Source of the DNA: Inia geoffrensis
Taxonomy: Eukaryota > Chordata > Mammalia > Artiodactyla > Iniidae
Length of the DNA stretch: 64,000 nucleotides
Direction: 5' to 3'
Assembly (NCBI GenBank): GCA_036417435.1
Contig: CM070904.1
Location: 130,634,695 to 130,698,694 of the forward strand
A program made the translations under genes and the position numbers. Shown here piece by piece: positions 36,076 through 48,352 of the stretch (position 1 is the first letter of the stretch; each line of letters begins with the position of its first letter). The notes under the pieces are model-generated. The model saw only the letters and a program-made list of their open reading frames with translations, was not told the DNA's origin and searched no databases.

Positions 36076-36955
36076 CCAAATTGTCTGAGGTTCTGTAACC
36101 CTTTCTCACCCTGCATCACGTATCTTGATCTTTTATTATGGAAAACAGAACAAAAATAAAGCCCTCTACAGATTTAAACCGGATTTAACATTCCACAAAT
36201 GACACTTTATAATTGGTTGCTATGTTGATTAGGTGAAATTTTGAACAAGAACTAGGCAGCTAAGATGTGAGCTGTGTAGAGACAGGCCAGGGTTAACACA
36301 ACAGATTTGCTGTGCTGGGGGGACGTGGGACCCTTTCAGTGACTACAAGGGCTCCATCATTTTTTGTGTTTTGGGAATCCAGATTAAGTAGGGAGAAGTG
36401 TTCTGTTGCTATTGTCGCTGTTGCTTGGTTTTTAATAAGAAAAGACAAAGATAAATGACGCCAGGTCAGCTAGGGTCCCTAAAATGCAGGCAATTTCTTC
36501 CTGAATCCACATTTTGAAGTTATCAGGCCTTATTCTCTGCTCATAAAGTTATGCTGAAAGCCGCGTGCAGGAAGTAACATCATGAAAAAGGAGTATGTGG
36601 ACACAGTTGTGAATCTTTTTTTTTTTTTTTAATATAGGGATCTGAGCATGAAAAAGAAAACGTTGAGCCAGTCATGCATCCTACGATTAGTCAAGGCACA
36701 AGGGACCTTTCACCTCCTGCTAATGTGGGGTGTGGCCGGCCTGGCCAGAGGTGTCCATGAGCATTTGGCACTTGGCAGCTGTCAGGGGACCACGGGGAAA
36801 TCAGATCCAAGGCCCGGGGCTGTTCCAGGGAACAGGTGCCCACACATGTTAACTACATTTTGTAAGGGATGTGTAATCCCAGTGACTAGGTGGTCTGAAA
36901 GATGAAATTACTCTTTGGCCTTCAGCAACCAATTCGTTAATCAATGTGGGCACTA
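36076..36955. other. Unique DNA
   Basis: Contains a T tract at about 36617-36632. No repeat or gene recognised. Confidence 0.45.
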
Positions 36956-37030
36956 ATTCTTCCTCCCTCCCTCCTTTCTCTCTCTTTCCCTTTCCTCCCT
37001 CTATTCCTTCCTTCTTTTCATCCTTCAATT
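36956..37030. repeat. CT-rich low-complexity tract
   Basis: Polypyrimidine run of cctccctccctcc, ctctctttccc and ccttccttc words. Confidence 0.8.
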
Positions 37031-37512
37031 TTTTTTTTTACATTCACTCATTTATTTTTCTCATCCATTCACTGTATCATTCAGAGAATATCCTTATGCA
37101 CCTACTATACTTGTAAAGATATGAAAGACAATTTTATATAGTCTCTCTAGTTAGAATTGGGGAGGATATTATAGGACGTGTGTGGGCTTGCCCACATGCG
37201 TGCACATACAAGAAGAAATTGTCGGAGGGAGATATTGGAAGGAAAAAGACACTTTCAGTTTGGTTCAGAGCGAGGATAAAAGGTCTCATAGCTTGAGTCT
37301 GATACTGATATTGAAATCAACACCAAAAGAAAAACTTACCTACAGATTGATTTCTGCGTTCTTTGTGAAGTGAGAGATTCTATTTCTTAAGCAGGTAGAC
37401 AAAGTACTGAGTTTTATTCTTGGCTATTTACTCCCTTCTTGCATCATCGGTTTACCTGACAAGTCAGGAATTTTCATCCTAGCATCTATTCATAGAGAGA
37501 AGTGTATATAAA
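37031..37512. other. Unassigned DNA, possible L2 trace
   Basis: cattcactcatttatttttc near 37042 and a following cctactatacttg are weakly L2-like; the rest is unique. Confidence 0.35.
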
Positions 37513-38168
37513 TGTTACCGAATCCAAGCTCACTGTGCTCACTGCACGACAGGCCAATAAATCGGGAGATGATTTGTTGAGGCAAGGAATAGCGACTTTA
37601 TTCGGAAAGCTGGCAGACCTAGAAGAGGTAGACTAGTGTCTCAAAAGAACCATCTTATCGGGGTTTGGATGCCAGTTTCTTTTATAGAACAGTGAGGGGG
37701 ACGAGGTGGGGAAGTAAAGTAAAAAGGTCATAAGTCTTGCAAATTTCTTCTGTCTTGCAGCCATTCACAGGTGGACAGGGTCCAGATGTTTCCCTTAACA
37801 AAGGCACTTTGGTTTAACATTCAGGCCGAGGGGCAGGGTTCTCCGAGCAGGCCATTAGGTATAGACAGTATCCTTTCAGTGAACAAAAGCAATGGGAAGC
37901 AAAGATTAAAATGGAAGAAGCAGGTCCAACATGGAGTCAGAATTGGCTCTTCCCTGTTGCGTAAAGTTTCCAAATAATTTGAACCGTGCTTTTGATTTGC
38001 ATATCTGTCACTGTTCTAGAAACTTCAGGGCAGACCTTAGAAGTAGACTTCAAGCACTTCATTATTTCCCCTAAATGCTCCAGAAATTCTTGACCGTGAC
38101 CTTTGAGGCTGTATTACAAATCCATGGAGTATAACACACTATTCTACACCAAGGGCCAATTTGTGACA
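37513..38168 (-). mobile_element. Solo LTR, ERV1 (gamma-type), antisense, promoter and poly(A) signals recognisable
   Basis: On the minus strand it starts tgtcacaaattggcccttgg at 38168. A TATA-like ttctataaaagaaactgg lies near 37688 and a canonical AATAAA (cgaataaagtcgctattcct) near 37605. It ends gcttggattcggtaaca at 37513. No primer-binding site, polypurine tract or viral gene adjoins it, so it is a solitary LTR. The flanks share a CATT tetranucleotide if the last CA is counted as flank, so the exact 3' terminus is ambiguous by two bases. Confidence 0.8.
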
Positions 38169-40500
38169 AATGAAGAATGTTTCCAGGCATTTTTCCCTCC
38201 TGTCTCTTAACCTTAGCTCAGGGTCCCTCTGTGTTTTTCACACCAACTGTACTTGCTGCTGAACTCTGCCCAAGGCAACAGGGCCTAGCGGTGATGCTCG
38301 CTGAGCCTTGGCTACGGGATCTGAGCCCCACGTCTCTGTGACCAGGGACTGAAGCCACACGAGGCTAAGGACCAGTTGAAGGGCTGGCTGTATAAACAAG
38401 GTCAGAGTGGAGACTGGTGACAGCCGCTGGTGACAGACCTTTAAATTAGGGATGCTCCATTCCCACCCCTATTTTCTGAGAACTCACTGAGAAACTGGAG
38501 CACTTGCCTGAGGAATGTAAGTGCAGCTAATAAAAGTGACCCTTCCTGCAACTCTCCTGCCTCTTCAAACAAACAAGTCTTGCCCTGTGTCTGGCCTGAG
38601 TCTCCCGTCCTGTCCTTTGAACCTGTTACCATGGACTTTTGCCTCAGAGGATGTCAGCCCAGGTTTCAGATTTCACGGGCACGCACTGCTTTTTTCTTTG
38701 GTAATAAAACATCCCAACATCAGAACTCTTTGCTAGACAAAGCAGGAGAACCCCAGCGACTGCCAGCCTTGGAGGCTGCAGGTATCCGTGCAGGATCACC
38801 CCGTCTGTACCTCCTAAGGGGGAGAGGAGGGCCATCCCCCACCTCTGCTGGCTCCTTTCCTTCCACACCGTTTGGAGGGAGAGGCTATTTGGCAATACTG
38901 TGTTAACCATCCAGAGACTCCATTAGAAGAGTGAGAGATTGATCAAGTTTACTAAGCTATGAAAAACATTTACTAATAGCAAGACAGTGTCTTTTCTTAG
39001 ACTTTCTGCCCAGTCAAAAAGCTGGAATTGTTAAAGCCTCAAAAATCTGCTATGGTCTTCCAGATAGAGCCAGCACCTGGGGTGGAGAGAGACAGGAAAT
39101 GCCCCGGAGATCTTGGAGAAGGAGAAGATAGAGCAAGGCCAGAGATAGAACCCCAGGCCCACCTGGAGGGAGACCCCAGGAGAAAATGCAAACTGTGTGT
39201 TTGTGATCCACTAAGAGAAAGACTTTCTTTCTGCTCGTGGAGGTGCTCTGTACAGCAACACAGGCTCCAGCCCAGCTAAGGGGCACATAGAGCTTCTCGC
39301 TACAGTTGTATTTTAGAGACTATTTTGAGAGAGAAATATTAGCAGGATCTATAAAAGGTTTACATTCCTAATTGTCCCTGAGAGCTCATAGGTTAGAATG
39401 AACATTCTGCAGTGTCCCAGAGCACAAAGCAGTGTTCCCCCTACCCAGCTAAAATGCTTCCAGATCCACAGAGCAAGGGAATAATTGGCACATGATGCCC
39501 TGGCCAGGAGCTGTCAGGAAAGGCTGCGGAGAAATGGGTCCAGATGGTCGGGACGGGAGCAGGCCGATGCCTGCACTCTATCACAGAGGTCCCTGCCCGT
39601 CCCAGGGGAGACCAAGGCTGCCACTCACGTCTCATCTTGTCTCCCGGTCACCTGGTGAGGAAGATGTCGACGACTCAGAGAGTAATGATGTGTCTTGAGC
39701 AGGGGCCTTGACCTGCTGTCCAGACGGGTTTGCAGGGTCTCTGGCTGGGCGAGCGTGGCTGCTGTCTGGCTCCCTTGTTGTGTCTGCGAGGAGCATGGAC
39801 TCTGGAGTTTACCTGGGCGGCCCTGCCCTGAGCCCCCTGGGTTCCTTCTTTCCTTCTTGCGTGCAGTCTGGGGTGCCCTGGAGCCAGCTCGCCGGCTCGC
39901 GTGGTACCATCTGATGACAGCACGGGTCAACGGGGCACGAAATTCATCAAATCTGTCTTTCTGCTTCATAAAGACCAACCACCAAATTCACTTCTCTGTT
40001 TTAGTAGACATTCACAGAGCATGATGATTGAGATAGATCTTTTACAGACAGAGTGTATCTGCCCTTTTATTAGGGGCTTTTAGCTCCTCAAGATTGTGTT
40101 TGCAGAACCTGACAAAGTGATAAATTTTGCTTATTTTAATCCTTTCCTTTTTTCCACCAGAGGTTAATTGTTTGGTGTCCTTTGTTAAACTAACACTTTT
40201 GATGGGTTAAGAACCACTAAGGCCACTTAAATAAACAGACCATTCAGGTAAGAACAGGAAAGCTAGTGTAGACACAAGTTATTAACTTGCTGTATTGGGG
40301 CCGGTGTGTTAGTTGATTGACGTTGAAAATGACATGTGAATTCACTTGGAGATTTTTAAAATACCTACTCTGCTGACAAGTGTTAACTTTCTATTTTAGG
40401 TAGAAGAGATAGATTCCTTGATATTTAATCTTCCTGAATTATTAAAATAAGACTTCTTAAGTAATGTTGTACCATCCTTCAAATGCACTGCTTACTCTCA
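38169..40500. other. Unique DNA with a CpG-dense patch
   Basis: No repeat family recognised. About 39490-39950 has clearly more CpG than its surroundings (gtcgacgact, ctcgccggctcgcgtgg). Overlapping 110-120 codon frames there lack recognisable domains. Confidence 0.45.
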
Positions 40501-40502
<2 letters not shown>

Positions 40503-40543
<41 letters not shown>

Positions 40544-40547
40544 TTTT
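40503..40547. repeat. (TA)n microsatellite followed by a T tract
   Basis: About sixteen TA repeats run directly into about 13 T. Confidence 0.97.
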
Positions 40548-40581
40548 CCTACAGCTTGGCTTGGGTTGTTATTCTTTTTAA

Positions 40582-40837
40582 ATTTATTTATTTATTTATT
40601 TTGGCTGTGTTGGGTCTTCGTTTCTGTGCGAGGGCTTTCTCTAGCTGCGGCGAGCGGGGGCCACTCTTCATCGCGGTGCGCGGGCCTCTCTTGTTGCGGA
40701 GCGCAGGCTCCAGACGCACAGGCTCAGTAGTTGTCGCTCAGGGGCCCAGTTGCTCCGCGGTACGTGGGATCTTCCCAGACCAGGGCTCGAACCCGTGGCA
40801 GGCGGATTCTCAACCACTGAGCCACCAGGGAAGCCCT
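40582..40837 (-). mobile_element. CHR SINE, long-type tail, antisense, internal deletion
   Basis: Starts with the reverse-complemented AAATA tail (tttatttatttatttatttt) and long-form 3' module (ggctgtgttgggtcttcg, gcgagggctttctctagc). It ends ccaccagggaagccc. Relative to other copies about 13 bp is missing between cgaacccgtgg and caggcggattctc, just by the pol III B-box region. Approximate target duplications tattctttttaa (40570-40581) and tattatttttaa (40840-40851). Confidence 0.92.
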
Positions 40838-41480
40838 GATATTATTTTTAATATGATGTTTCACATAAGTAAACTCCATCTGTCTATATATTTATCTTGC
40901 CTCATTTTCTTTCACAGGTTTAGAATCTAGGTTATACAGGTTTCGTAAAAGGATTCAGGAAGTATTCCTTTTGTTTCTATACTCTAGAAGAGCTGTCATG
41001 GAAATTCTGCATGTGTTTTGGCAAGAATTTTATAAGAAAGTAGAACAATAACTTATGTTAAGAACAGTAAGTATAGAAGCAAACGTTAGAATAGTTTGGA
41101 ATAAGTAGGTACTTGCTATAGGCTGGACTCTTCAGATGCCAGCTCTGCGGCACAATGTGGAGTGCAGGATGTTTATTAGGGATTAAGACGTAGGAAAGGA
41201 AGGGGAAGGATGCTGAGTTGGGTGAACTCCATTGAAGCCCCCCAACCCAAACCTTGGCCAATCTAGCCTCATTCTTCCAGCAAGTACTTAAGTTCTTCGT
41301 TGTATGTCCTCAAGCTTCTTCTTTTCGAACATATTTTGCCGGCCCTGAGACCTTTGAAATTGCATATAAATTTTAGAATAGGCCACTGATTTGCACACAA
41401 AAAAATCTGCTGATAATTTGATTTGGATTGTTTAGCTGTAGAGTAGTCTGAGAGTATAGATATCAACAATGTTGAGCCTT
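40838..41480. other. Unique DNA
   Basis: Nothing recognised. Confidence 0.45.
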
Positions 41481-43193
41481 ACGATTCATCTACATGCTAT
41501 ATTTCTCTATTTGTCTTCTTTAATTTCAAGAGTATTTTGAATTTTCACTCTACAGCTCTTACACACATCGTGTTAAGTTTATTCCTAAGGGTTTTGTATT
41601 TTTGAAGCTATTGTCGTTGTTATTAGTTTTAAAATTTCAATTTCTAATCTTTTGTTGCTAGTATACAGAAATACAATTGATTGTGTATATTGATCTTATG
41701 TTGTTCCATCTGGTTAATGTAATTCATTAGTTCTAATAGTTTCTTCTTTTCGTGTGTGTGTTCAGATCCCTTAGGATTTTCTACTGATATTATTATTTTT
41801 TATTATATGCACGATTGCAGTTTACTTCTTATGTTTTATTCTAAATTTTTAAAATCTTGCTGTATTGCATTGGCTAGGACTTTCAGGACAGTGTTAAATA
41901 GAGGGATATTACCGAGAGGGGTATTCTTGCGTTGTTCCCCATCTCAGAAGAAATGCATTCAAATTCACTATTAAACATGAAGTTAGCTATAGATTTATTG
42001 TAGATGATTTTTATCTAGATGAGGACATTTTATCTCATTCCTAGTGTGCTGGAAGTTTTAAAATATGAATCAGGTTTAACTAATGTCAAATGCTTTTTCT
42101 ACATTTATTGAGATTATCATGTGGTCCTTCTCATTTATTCTGTTAGTATAGTAAATTTCTTTGATTGGTTTTCTTATATTCCTGGAATAAACTCCACTTG
42201 GTCATAATATTTAATTTTTTGTATATATGGCTGAATATTATTTCCTAATATGTTGTTAAGGATTTTGCATCTATGTTCATGAGGGTATTGGTCTGTAGTT
42301 TTCTTGTAATACTTTATTGTCCTTTGACATAAGGTTAATGCTGGCATTATAATGAGTTGGGAACTTTTACTTTCCCCTCTATATTCTGAAAGAGTTTCTA
42401 TGGGATTGGTATTAATTCTTCCTTAAATATTTCATAGAATGTATCAGTGAGATAACACGGTCCTGGTGTTTTCTTTAGGGGAAATATTTAAGTTATAAAT
42501 TCAATCCCTTTATTTGATATAGGACTATTGAGACTTTTCTATTTTTTCCTGCATTCATTTTGTTGATTTTGCCTTCCATGAAATTTGGCTGTTTCATTTA
42601 GGTTATTGTATTTGTTGTTTTAAAATTATTCGAATACTCACTTATTGGCCTTTTAACATCTGTAGGATCTGAAGTGATGTTCCTTCTTTCATTCCTAATA
42701 TTGAGAACTAGTGTCTTCCTGCCTTCCTTTTTTTTACTTGATCAGGGATTTATCATACTACAGGTTATCAAAACTTTTCAATAAGCCAAATCTTGGTTTT
42801 ATGACTTTTCTCTACTGTTTTGCTGTTTTCTATTTCATTGGTTGTCACTCTTATATTTCTTCCCCTCTACTTCCCTCAGATTTAGATTGTTCTTTTTCTA
42901 GCTTCTTACATTGGAATATTGTGTCATTGATTTTAATCCTTTCTATAAGCATTTAAAGGTAAAAATTTTCCTCTGTAACTGCTTTAGCTGTGTCCTAAAA
43001 ATTCTGCCATGTTGCATTTTCATTTTAATTTAGTTCAAATTAGGTTATAATTTCTTCTTTGACTTATGTGTTCTTTAGAAGGTGTTTTGTTTCATTTCCA
43101 AATATTTGGGGATTTTCCAGATACATTTCTCGTATTGATTTACAATTTAATTCCATTGTGGTTAAAAAACAAAAATAAAAAGGCAAAAACACA

Positions 43194-43401
43194 GGGCTTC
43201 CCTGGTGGCGCAGTGGTTGAGAGTCCGCCTGCCGATGCAGGGGATGCGGGTTCGTGCCCCGGTCCGGGAAGATCCCACGTGCCGCGGAGCGGCTGGGCCC
43301 GTGAGCCATGACCGCTGAGCCTGCGCGTCCAGAGCCTGTGCTCTGCAATGGGAGAGGTCACAACAGTGAGAGGCCCACGTACCGCAAAAAAAAAAAAAAA
43401 A
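43194..43401 (+). mobile_element. CHR SINE, short form, sense
   Basis: Very close to the family consensus: ggcgcagtggttgagagtcc (pol III A box tggcgcagtgg) and ggttcgtgccc (B-box region), ending in A15 or more. No convincing target duplication seen. It interrupts the antisense L1. Confidence 0.96.
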
Positions 43402-43984
43402 TTATTCAGATTTATTCTATGACCAAGTATAGTGTCTATTTCAGTGAATGTTCCATGTGCATCTGAGTAGCATGTGTTTTCTGCAGTTTTGGGATATAGT
43501 ATGCTGTAAGTTCAATCAGGTCAACTTGGGTAACAGTGATTTCCAAGTCCAAGGTATTCAAATTGATTTTCTGTTTGCTCTGTCATTTACTGAGAGAGAG
43601 AAGTGTTAAAATCTTCAAATATAATTACGAATATGTCCATTTCTCCTTTAAGTTCTGCCAGTTTTTGCTTCATCTATTTTGAAGTTCTGTTATTAGGTAC
43701 ATGCACATTAGTATTGTATGTCAGCATGATTAAGTGTGTCCGTTATCATTATGAAATGACCCCCTTTAATTCTGGTAATACCTCTTGTTTCAAATTCTCC
43801 ATTGTACAGCTTTTTTGTAATTAGTGTTGCATGGAAAATCTATTTCCATTTTCTTGCTTTGAACTTACCTATGTCTTTATATTTAAGGCTATTTTATTGA
43901 TGTTTTAGTTTCAATTTTTTGTACACAGCACACACTCGAGTTGCGTTTTGTCATCCAAACTGAAAAATCTGGTTTTCAGTTGAT

Positions 43985-44197
43985 CAACACTGTCTAATGG
44001 AACTTTCTATGATGATGGAAATGCTCTACATCTACACTATCCAAGATGGTGGTGACTAGCCACGTGTGGCTGTTGAACATTGAAGATGTTTCTAGTTTGA
44101 CTGAGGACTGGAATTTTAATTTTATTTTATCATAATTAATAAATTTAAATTCAAATAGCCACACATGGCTAGTGCCTGCCATATAAAATAATGCAGG
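43985..44197. mobile_element. MER3-like hAT DNA transposon
   Basis: caacactgtctaatggaact at the left, actagccacgtgtggctgtt and a central AT-rich core, then agccacacatggctagtgcc. The mirrored gccac/gtggc arms are typical of this ~210-bp mammalian element. Confidence 0.75.
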
Positions 44198-44914
44198 TTC
44201 AGATAATTTACATTCAATGCACTTATAGATACGCCTGGGTTAGGTGTACCATATTTCTATGTGTTTTCTGTTTGTTAGTCTGATATGTGTTGCTTTTTTT
44301 TCTCTTTACCTGTCTTTTTTAGAATTAATTTTGTATTGTTTATGAATCCATTTTATATTTACTATCATATTACTAGCTATACCACTTTGTTTCTTTGGTT
44401 GCTCTAGTGTTTGAAATATGCCTTTTAAACATTTCAGTCTATTTTCAAAGAATATTATATCACTCAATTATAAGGTAAGAACTTTACATCTAACTATCCA
44501 TCTTTTTGCTGTTGTTGTCATATATTTTATATCTACATATGTTATATACAATAACACAAGTCAAAAAATTATTATATACAGTTTTTGCTTTAAATGGTTA
44601 ATTGTTGGTGAAAGAAATTTAAAAACTAAAGCAAAAATTCATGTTTTTGCACACATTTACCACTTTTTTCAAGTGTTATCATCCCTCATATAGATACGAC
44701 TTTCCATCCGCGATTATTTTCCTTTTGCTTGAAGAATTTTCTTTACCATTTCTCGTGGTGATGGTCTGCTGGTAACAAATTCCCTCTTTTTGTATGTCTG
44801 ATAAAATTTTAAGATGAAGTCTTTAAAATTCTAAGTTGAAAGTTCTTTTCCCTCAGTCCTTTAAATATGTAATTCAATTGTTTTCTGACTTACATAGATT
44901 CTCACCTCCCTCCC

Positions 44915-45400
44915 CAGTTTTACTGAGACATAATTGACATAAAGGACTATGTAAGTTTAAGATGTACAACATAATGATTTGACTTACATGTATTGTGAGA
45001 TGATCACCGCAATGAGTTTAGTTAACATTCATCATCTTATGTAGATACAAAAAAAGAAAAAGTAAAGGAAAAAAAAGTATTTTTTTCCTTGCTATGAAGA
45101 CTGAGGATCTACCCTCTTAGCTTTAAGGTACAAGATAGAGCAGCGTTAGCGAGTCATCATGTTGTACACACTTCCCTAGTACTTATCCTATAACTGGAAG
45201 TTGGTACCTTTTCACCCCCTTCCTCCAGCTCCCCTTCCCCACTCCCCACCGCTAATAACCACAAGTCTGATCTCTTTTTCTATGAGTTTCTTTTTTTGTT
45301 TTTGTTTTTGTAGATTCCACATATAAGTGAGATCATACAGTATTTGTCTTTCTCTGACTTATTTCACTTAGCATAATGCCCTCAATATAGTTGCTGACAA
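44915..45400 (-). mobile_element. L1MA-like 3' end nested in an older L1, antisense
   Basis: ttttactgagacataattga, atgtacaacataatgatttg, tgttgtacacacttcccta, aataaccacaagtctgatct and gattccacatataagtgaga are the antisense L1MA 3' sequence in order. An unusual A-rich/T-rich insertion lies at about 45048-45092. Confidence 0.75.
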
Positions 45401-46246
45401 AATGTCTTTGTTCCTTCTCTTTATCACTAGTTTTCAGAAATTTTACTATGATGTGCTTTGGTGTGGTTTTCTTTGTGTCTATTCAGATTAAGGTTTATCG
45501 GATTATTAAGATCTGTGGGTTATAGTTTTCACCAAATTTGAAATACCTCTGCCCATTTCCTCAAATATTATTGCTGACCCCTCTTATCTTCTTTTTCTGA
45601 CTGTGATTATGCTATGTTAGGTGGCTTGTTATTGTCAAACAGGTCACTTAGAATCTGGTCATTATTTTTCATTCTGTTTTTTTTTTCTGTATGCCTTATA
45701 TTGGATAGTTTCTGTTGTCATGTCTTTATATGCACTGATACTTTACAGTTTTTAATAGTGTCTTAATCCACTCCAGTGAAAAATTTATATTTTAAAGATA
45801 TTTATCTCTAGAAATTCCACTTGGTTCTTTTTCATATATTTTATTTCTTTCTTCATTATATTCATGTTTTCCCTTCAACCGCTGAGCATATTAAGAATAT
45901 ATATGCTTTGAAATCACTTTCTTCTCATTTTACCATCTTGATAATATTGCTAATATCTGGTTCTGTTTTTGCTGACAGAGCTTTCTTCTTATATGTGTTA
46001 CATCTTCCTGCTTCTTAATGTGTCCAGTAATTTTTAATTAGATATCCAGACATTGTCATTTGATTTTAGTGTTAGAGTTTTTTGTTTGTTGCTTGTTTGT
46101 TTTTTAAGAGTGTTAGGCTTTGTTCTGGAAGGCAATTAAGTTATTTGTGGATTAACTTGCTATTTTTGAGGTGTATATTTAATCTTTTTTAGTTTTTTTC
46201 TAGGGCTTTTAGCCCACTATGGCATGACCCTTCTGAGATCTGTTTT

Positions 46247-46451
46247 TTTTTTTTTTTTTGCGGTACGCGGGCCTCTCACTGTTATGACCTCTCCCCTTGC
46301 GGAGCACAGGCGCCGGACGCGCAGGCTCAGTGGCCATGGCTCACGGGCCCAGCCGCTCTGCATCATGTGGGATCCTCCCGGACCAGGGCACGAACCCGTG
46401 TCCCCCGCATCGGCAAGCGGACTCTCAACCACTGCGCCACCAGGGAAGCCC
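46247..46451 (-). mobile_element. CHR SINE, short form, antisense
   Basis: T tract, gcggtacgcgggcctctcac, ending ccaccagggaagccc. Target duplications ctgagatctgtttt (46233-46246) and ctgaggtctctttt (46452-46465) differ at two positions. Confidence 0.95.
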
Positions 46452-46950
46452 CTGAGGTCTCTTTTGAAGACCCTGTGTACTCACAAGGCCTCTCCTCACT
46501 AGCTGGTGGTAAGTCAAAAGCTTTCTGGCTTTGTCTGAGCAACCCTGGGGATTGTTTGGCCTGTAGGTTCCTGGTACCTTTTCTGCACCTGGAGGCTCTT
46601 CTTCATCCTGCCTTATAGAGTTTCACGCTACGCACATGTGGAGCAAGTGTTCATCCAGAGAGACTCAGCGGAGCCCCCACTCGGGTCCTCAAGCTCTTTC
46701 TTCACACAGTTCCCTCCCCTCTGGCACTCGGCCATGAAAGTCCTCAGTTTCCCTCTCCTCAATGCTACGGTCTTGCTCTATTAGGGGCTTCACTCCCTGC
46801 CCCACAATCTGGAAAATGCCTCTTGGAAGCAAGCCAAGGAACTCTTATATCCACCTTGTTTGCTTCCTGTCTCTCTGGGACCATAGTCTTGCACTTCCTT
46901 TCCTCCAGTATCTGAAAACCTTTGCTTCATACAGTTTGTCCAGTTTTTAC

Positions 46951-48352
46951 TCACTTACAGTAGGAAAATAAGTCTCAACGTTTTTACCCCCTTGTAGCCA
47001 GGTACTGTATATGATTTTTCATATATAATTATGATTATCACTCACAAGTTTTGCTCCTTGTTTTTTTAATGTATCTAATTTTGTATATAGTTTATATGCT
47101 CCATAGGCTGCATTGGCTGTATCTTGAGTGGCATTTTTATATGATGGCATCTATTTTTCCAGAGGACATTAAGATTATTTCTGATTTTTTACAGAATTAT
47201 TATAAACATTTTGGGCTTATCTGTCTTCCTGACATCCTTGTTCCCCACCTTAGCTACTAACTCACTCCAACTTTTTCCAGTGTGGATTTTGCAAAAGAGA
47301 AGTCCATTCAGATGGTCCGTGAGGAAAGGGCTCATGGTGGAGTGAGCTTGGAAAATATTGCATCCTAGATCCTCTTCCTGGTGAGTCTTAATGTACACTG
47401 GCTTTTTAAAGGCTTGAGGAATTTTGCATAAAGAAACCATATTTATCTTCTTTTTGTGGCCTTAATTTTTTTGGAAAGTTTGATATAATTTTATTGTTTT
47501 TTGGAAAGCAACACCCAAAGAAGGACTAATTTCAGTTTCAAGCAGAAGAGCCTGGAGGCAGATGTCCCGCCAGGCCTCTGCTCTGCTCTTCCACTGAGGC
47601 TGAGCTGGGGATTTGGATTCCAGTAGATGACCCTTGGCAGTTGTTGCCCAGTCCTCAAGTACTCTAGCCCAGAGGTCTGGAAGTGAGAGAACTCCCATTC
47701 CAGGGGCAGGGATGCAGACTCCATGGGGGTGGGAGCTGAGGCCTGGGACCTGGTAGGTTCCTGAGGAAAGGATATTGGAATGAGGTCAGCAGCCATAATG
47801 CCCCATGGAGGCTCCAAGGGCCCTGGGGACATAGACTTGCTAGAAAACACGTTGCTCTGACACTTTCCAAAGTCTTTGCTTCCCAGACCCTTGGAGAGGT
47901 GGTGGTGGCATCCAGGGATCATGAGGCTTGAAGCCCAGGGCCTCTGCCTGACCCACTAGAATTGGGTCTACCTACCCTTGTCCTGTGTGGAAGATGTTTG
48001 GAGGACAGAGAGATGAAGAGACTTGGTGAGGCCCAGAACTAAGCCTGTGCAGACAGACAGGAAGAAAACAGTTCAAAGGATGTTCATAGAATCAGCACCA
48101 TATTCAGCCCATCTAACACCCCATTCCCCGCAGGTATCCTTGGCTGGGCCTCTCGGGAAACTACTTGCAGTTCGTCAAAAGTATTGTGCCTCCCACCTTC
48201 CTGCCTCAGCTAAGGCCATTCCCTCTGCAAGAAATGCCTCCTGCACTTGACCACCTGTTCTTCCATGTGAGCTTCTCTGAGGTTTAAGCTTTGCCTGGCA
48301 TTTCATTTCCTAGCCAACAAACAGTTTCCAAATCAGTGAATCAAACCAAACG
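46951..48352. other. Unique DNA with a minor L2-like patch
   Basis: A 143-codon minus-strand frame (47491-47922) ends in a TAA that overlaps an AATAAA at 47490-47495; it has no recognisable domain. About 48150-48260 looks L2-like (sense). Confidence 0.4.

Larger units (their letters stand above)
41481..46950 (-). mobile_element. Near-complete ancient L1 (L1M group), antisense, with four nested insertions
   Basis: Plus-strand order is L1 ORF2 3'-to-5'. 41500-41960: antisense RT-region text (gtttattcctaagggttttg). 42100-42480: ttgagattatcatgtggtcc and ctgtagttttcttgtaatac. 42650-43400: endonuclease side (ttcatttccaaatatttggg). 44700-46200: ORF1/5' UTR side (cttgaagaattttctttacc, gttctggaaggcaattaagt). 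About 46470-46950: likely 5' UTR. Host of SINEs at 43194 and 46247, a MER3-like element at 43985 and a younger L1 end at 44915. No long frame survives. Confidence 0.75.

Noticed and set aside
43194..43401. tRNA gene, because of A- and B-box-like sequences
   Set aside because: The motifs belong to the tRNA-derived head of a CHR SINE. The cloverleaf is not maintained and the element ends in a poly(A) tail.
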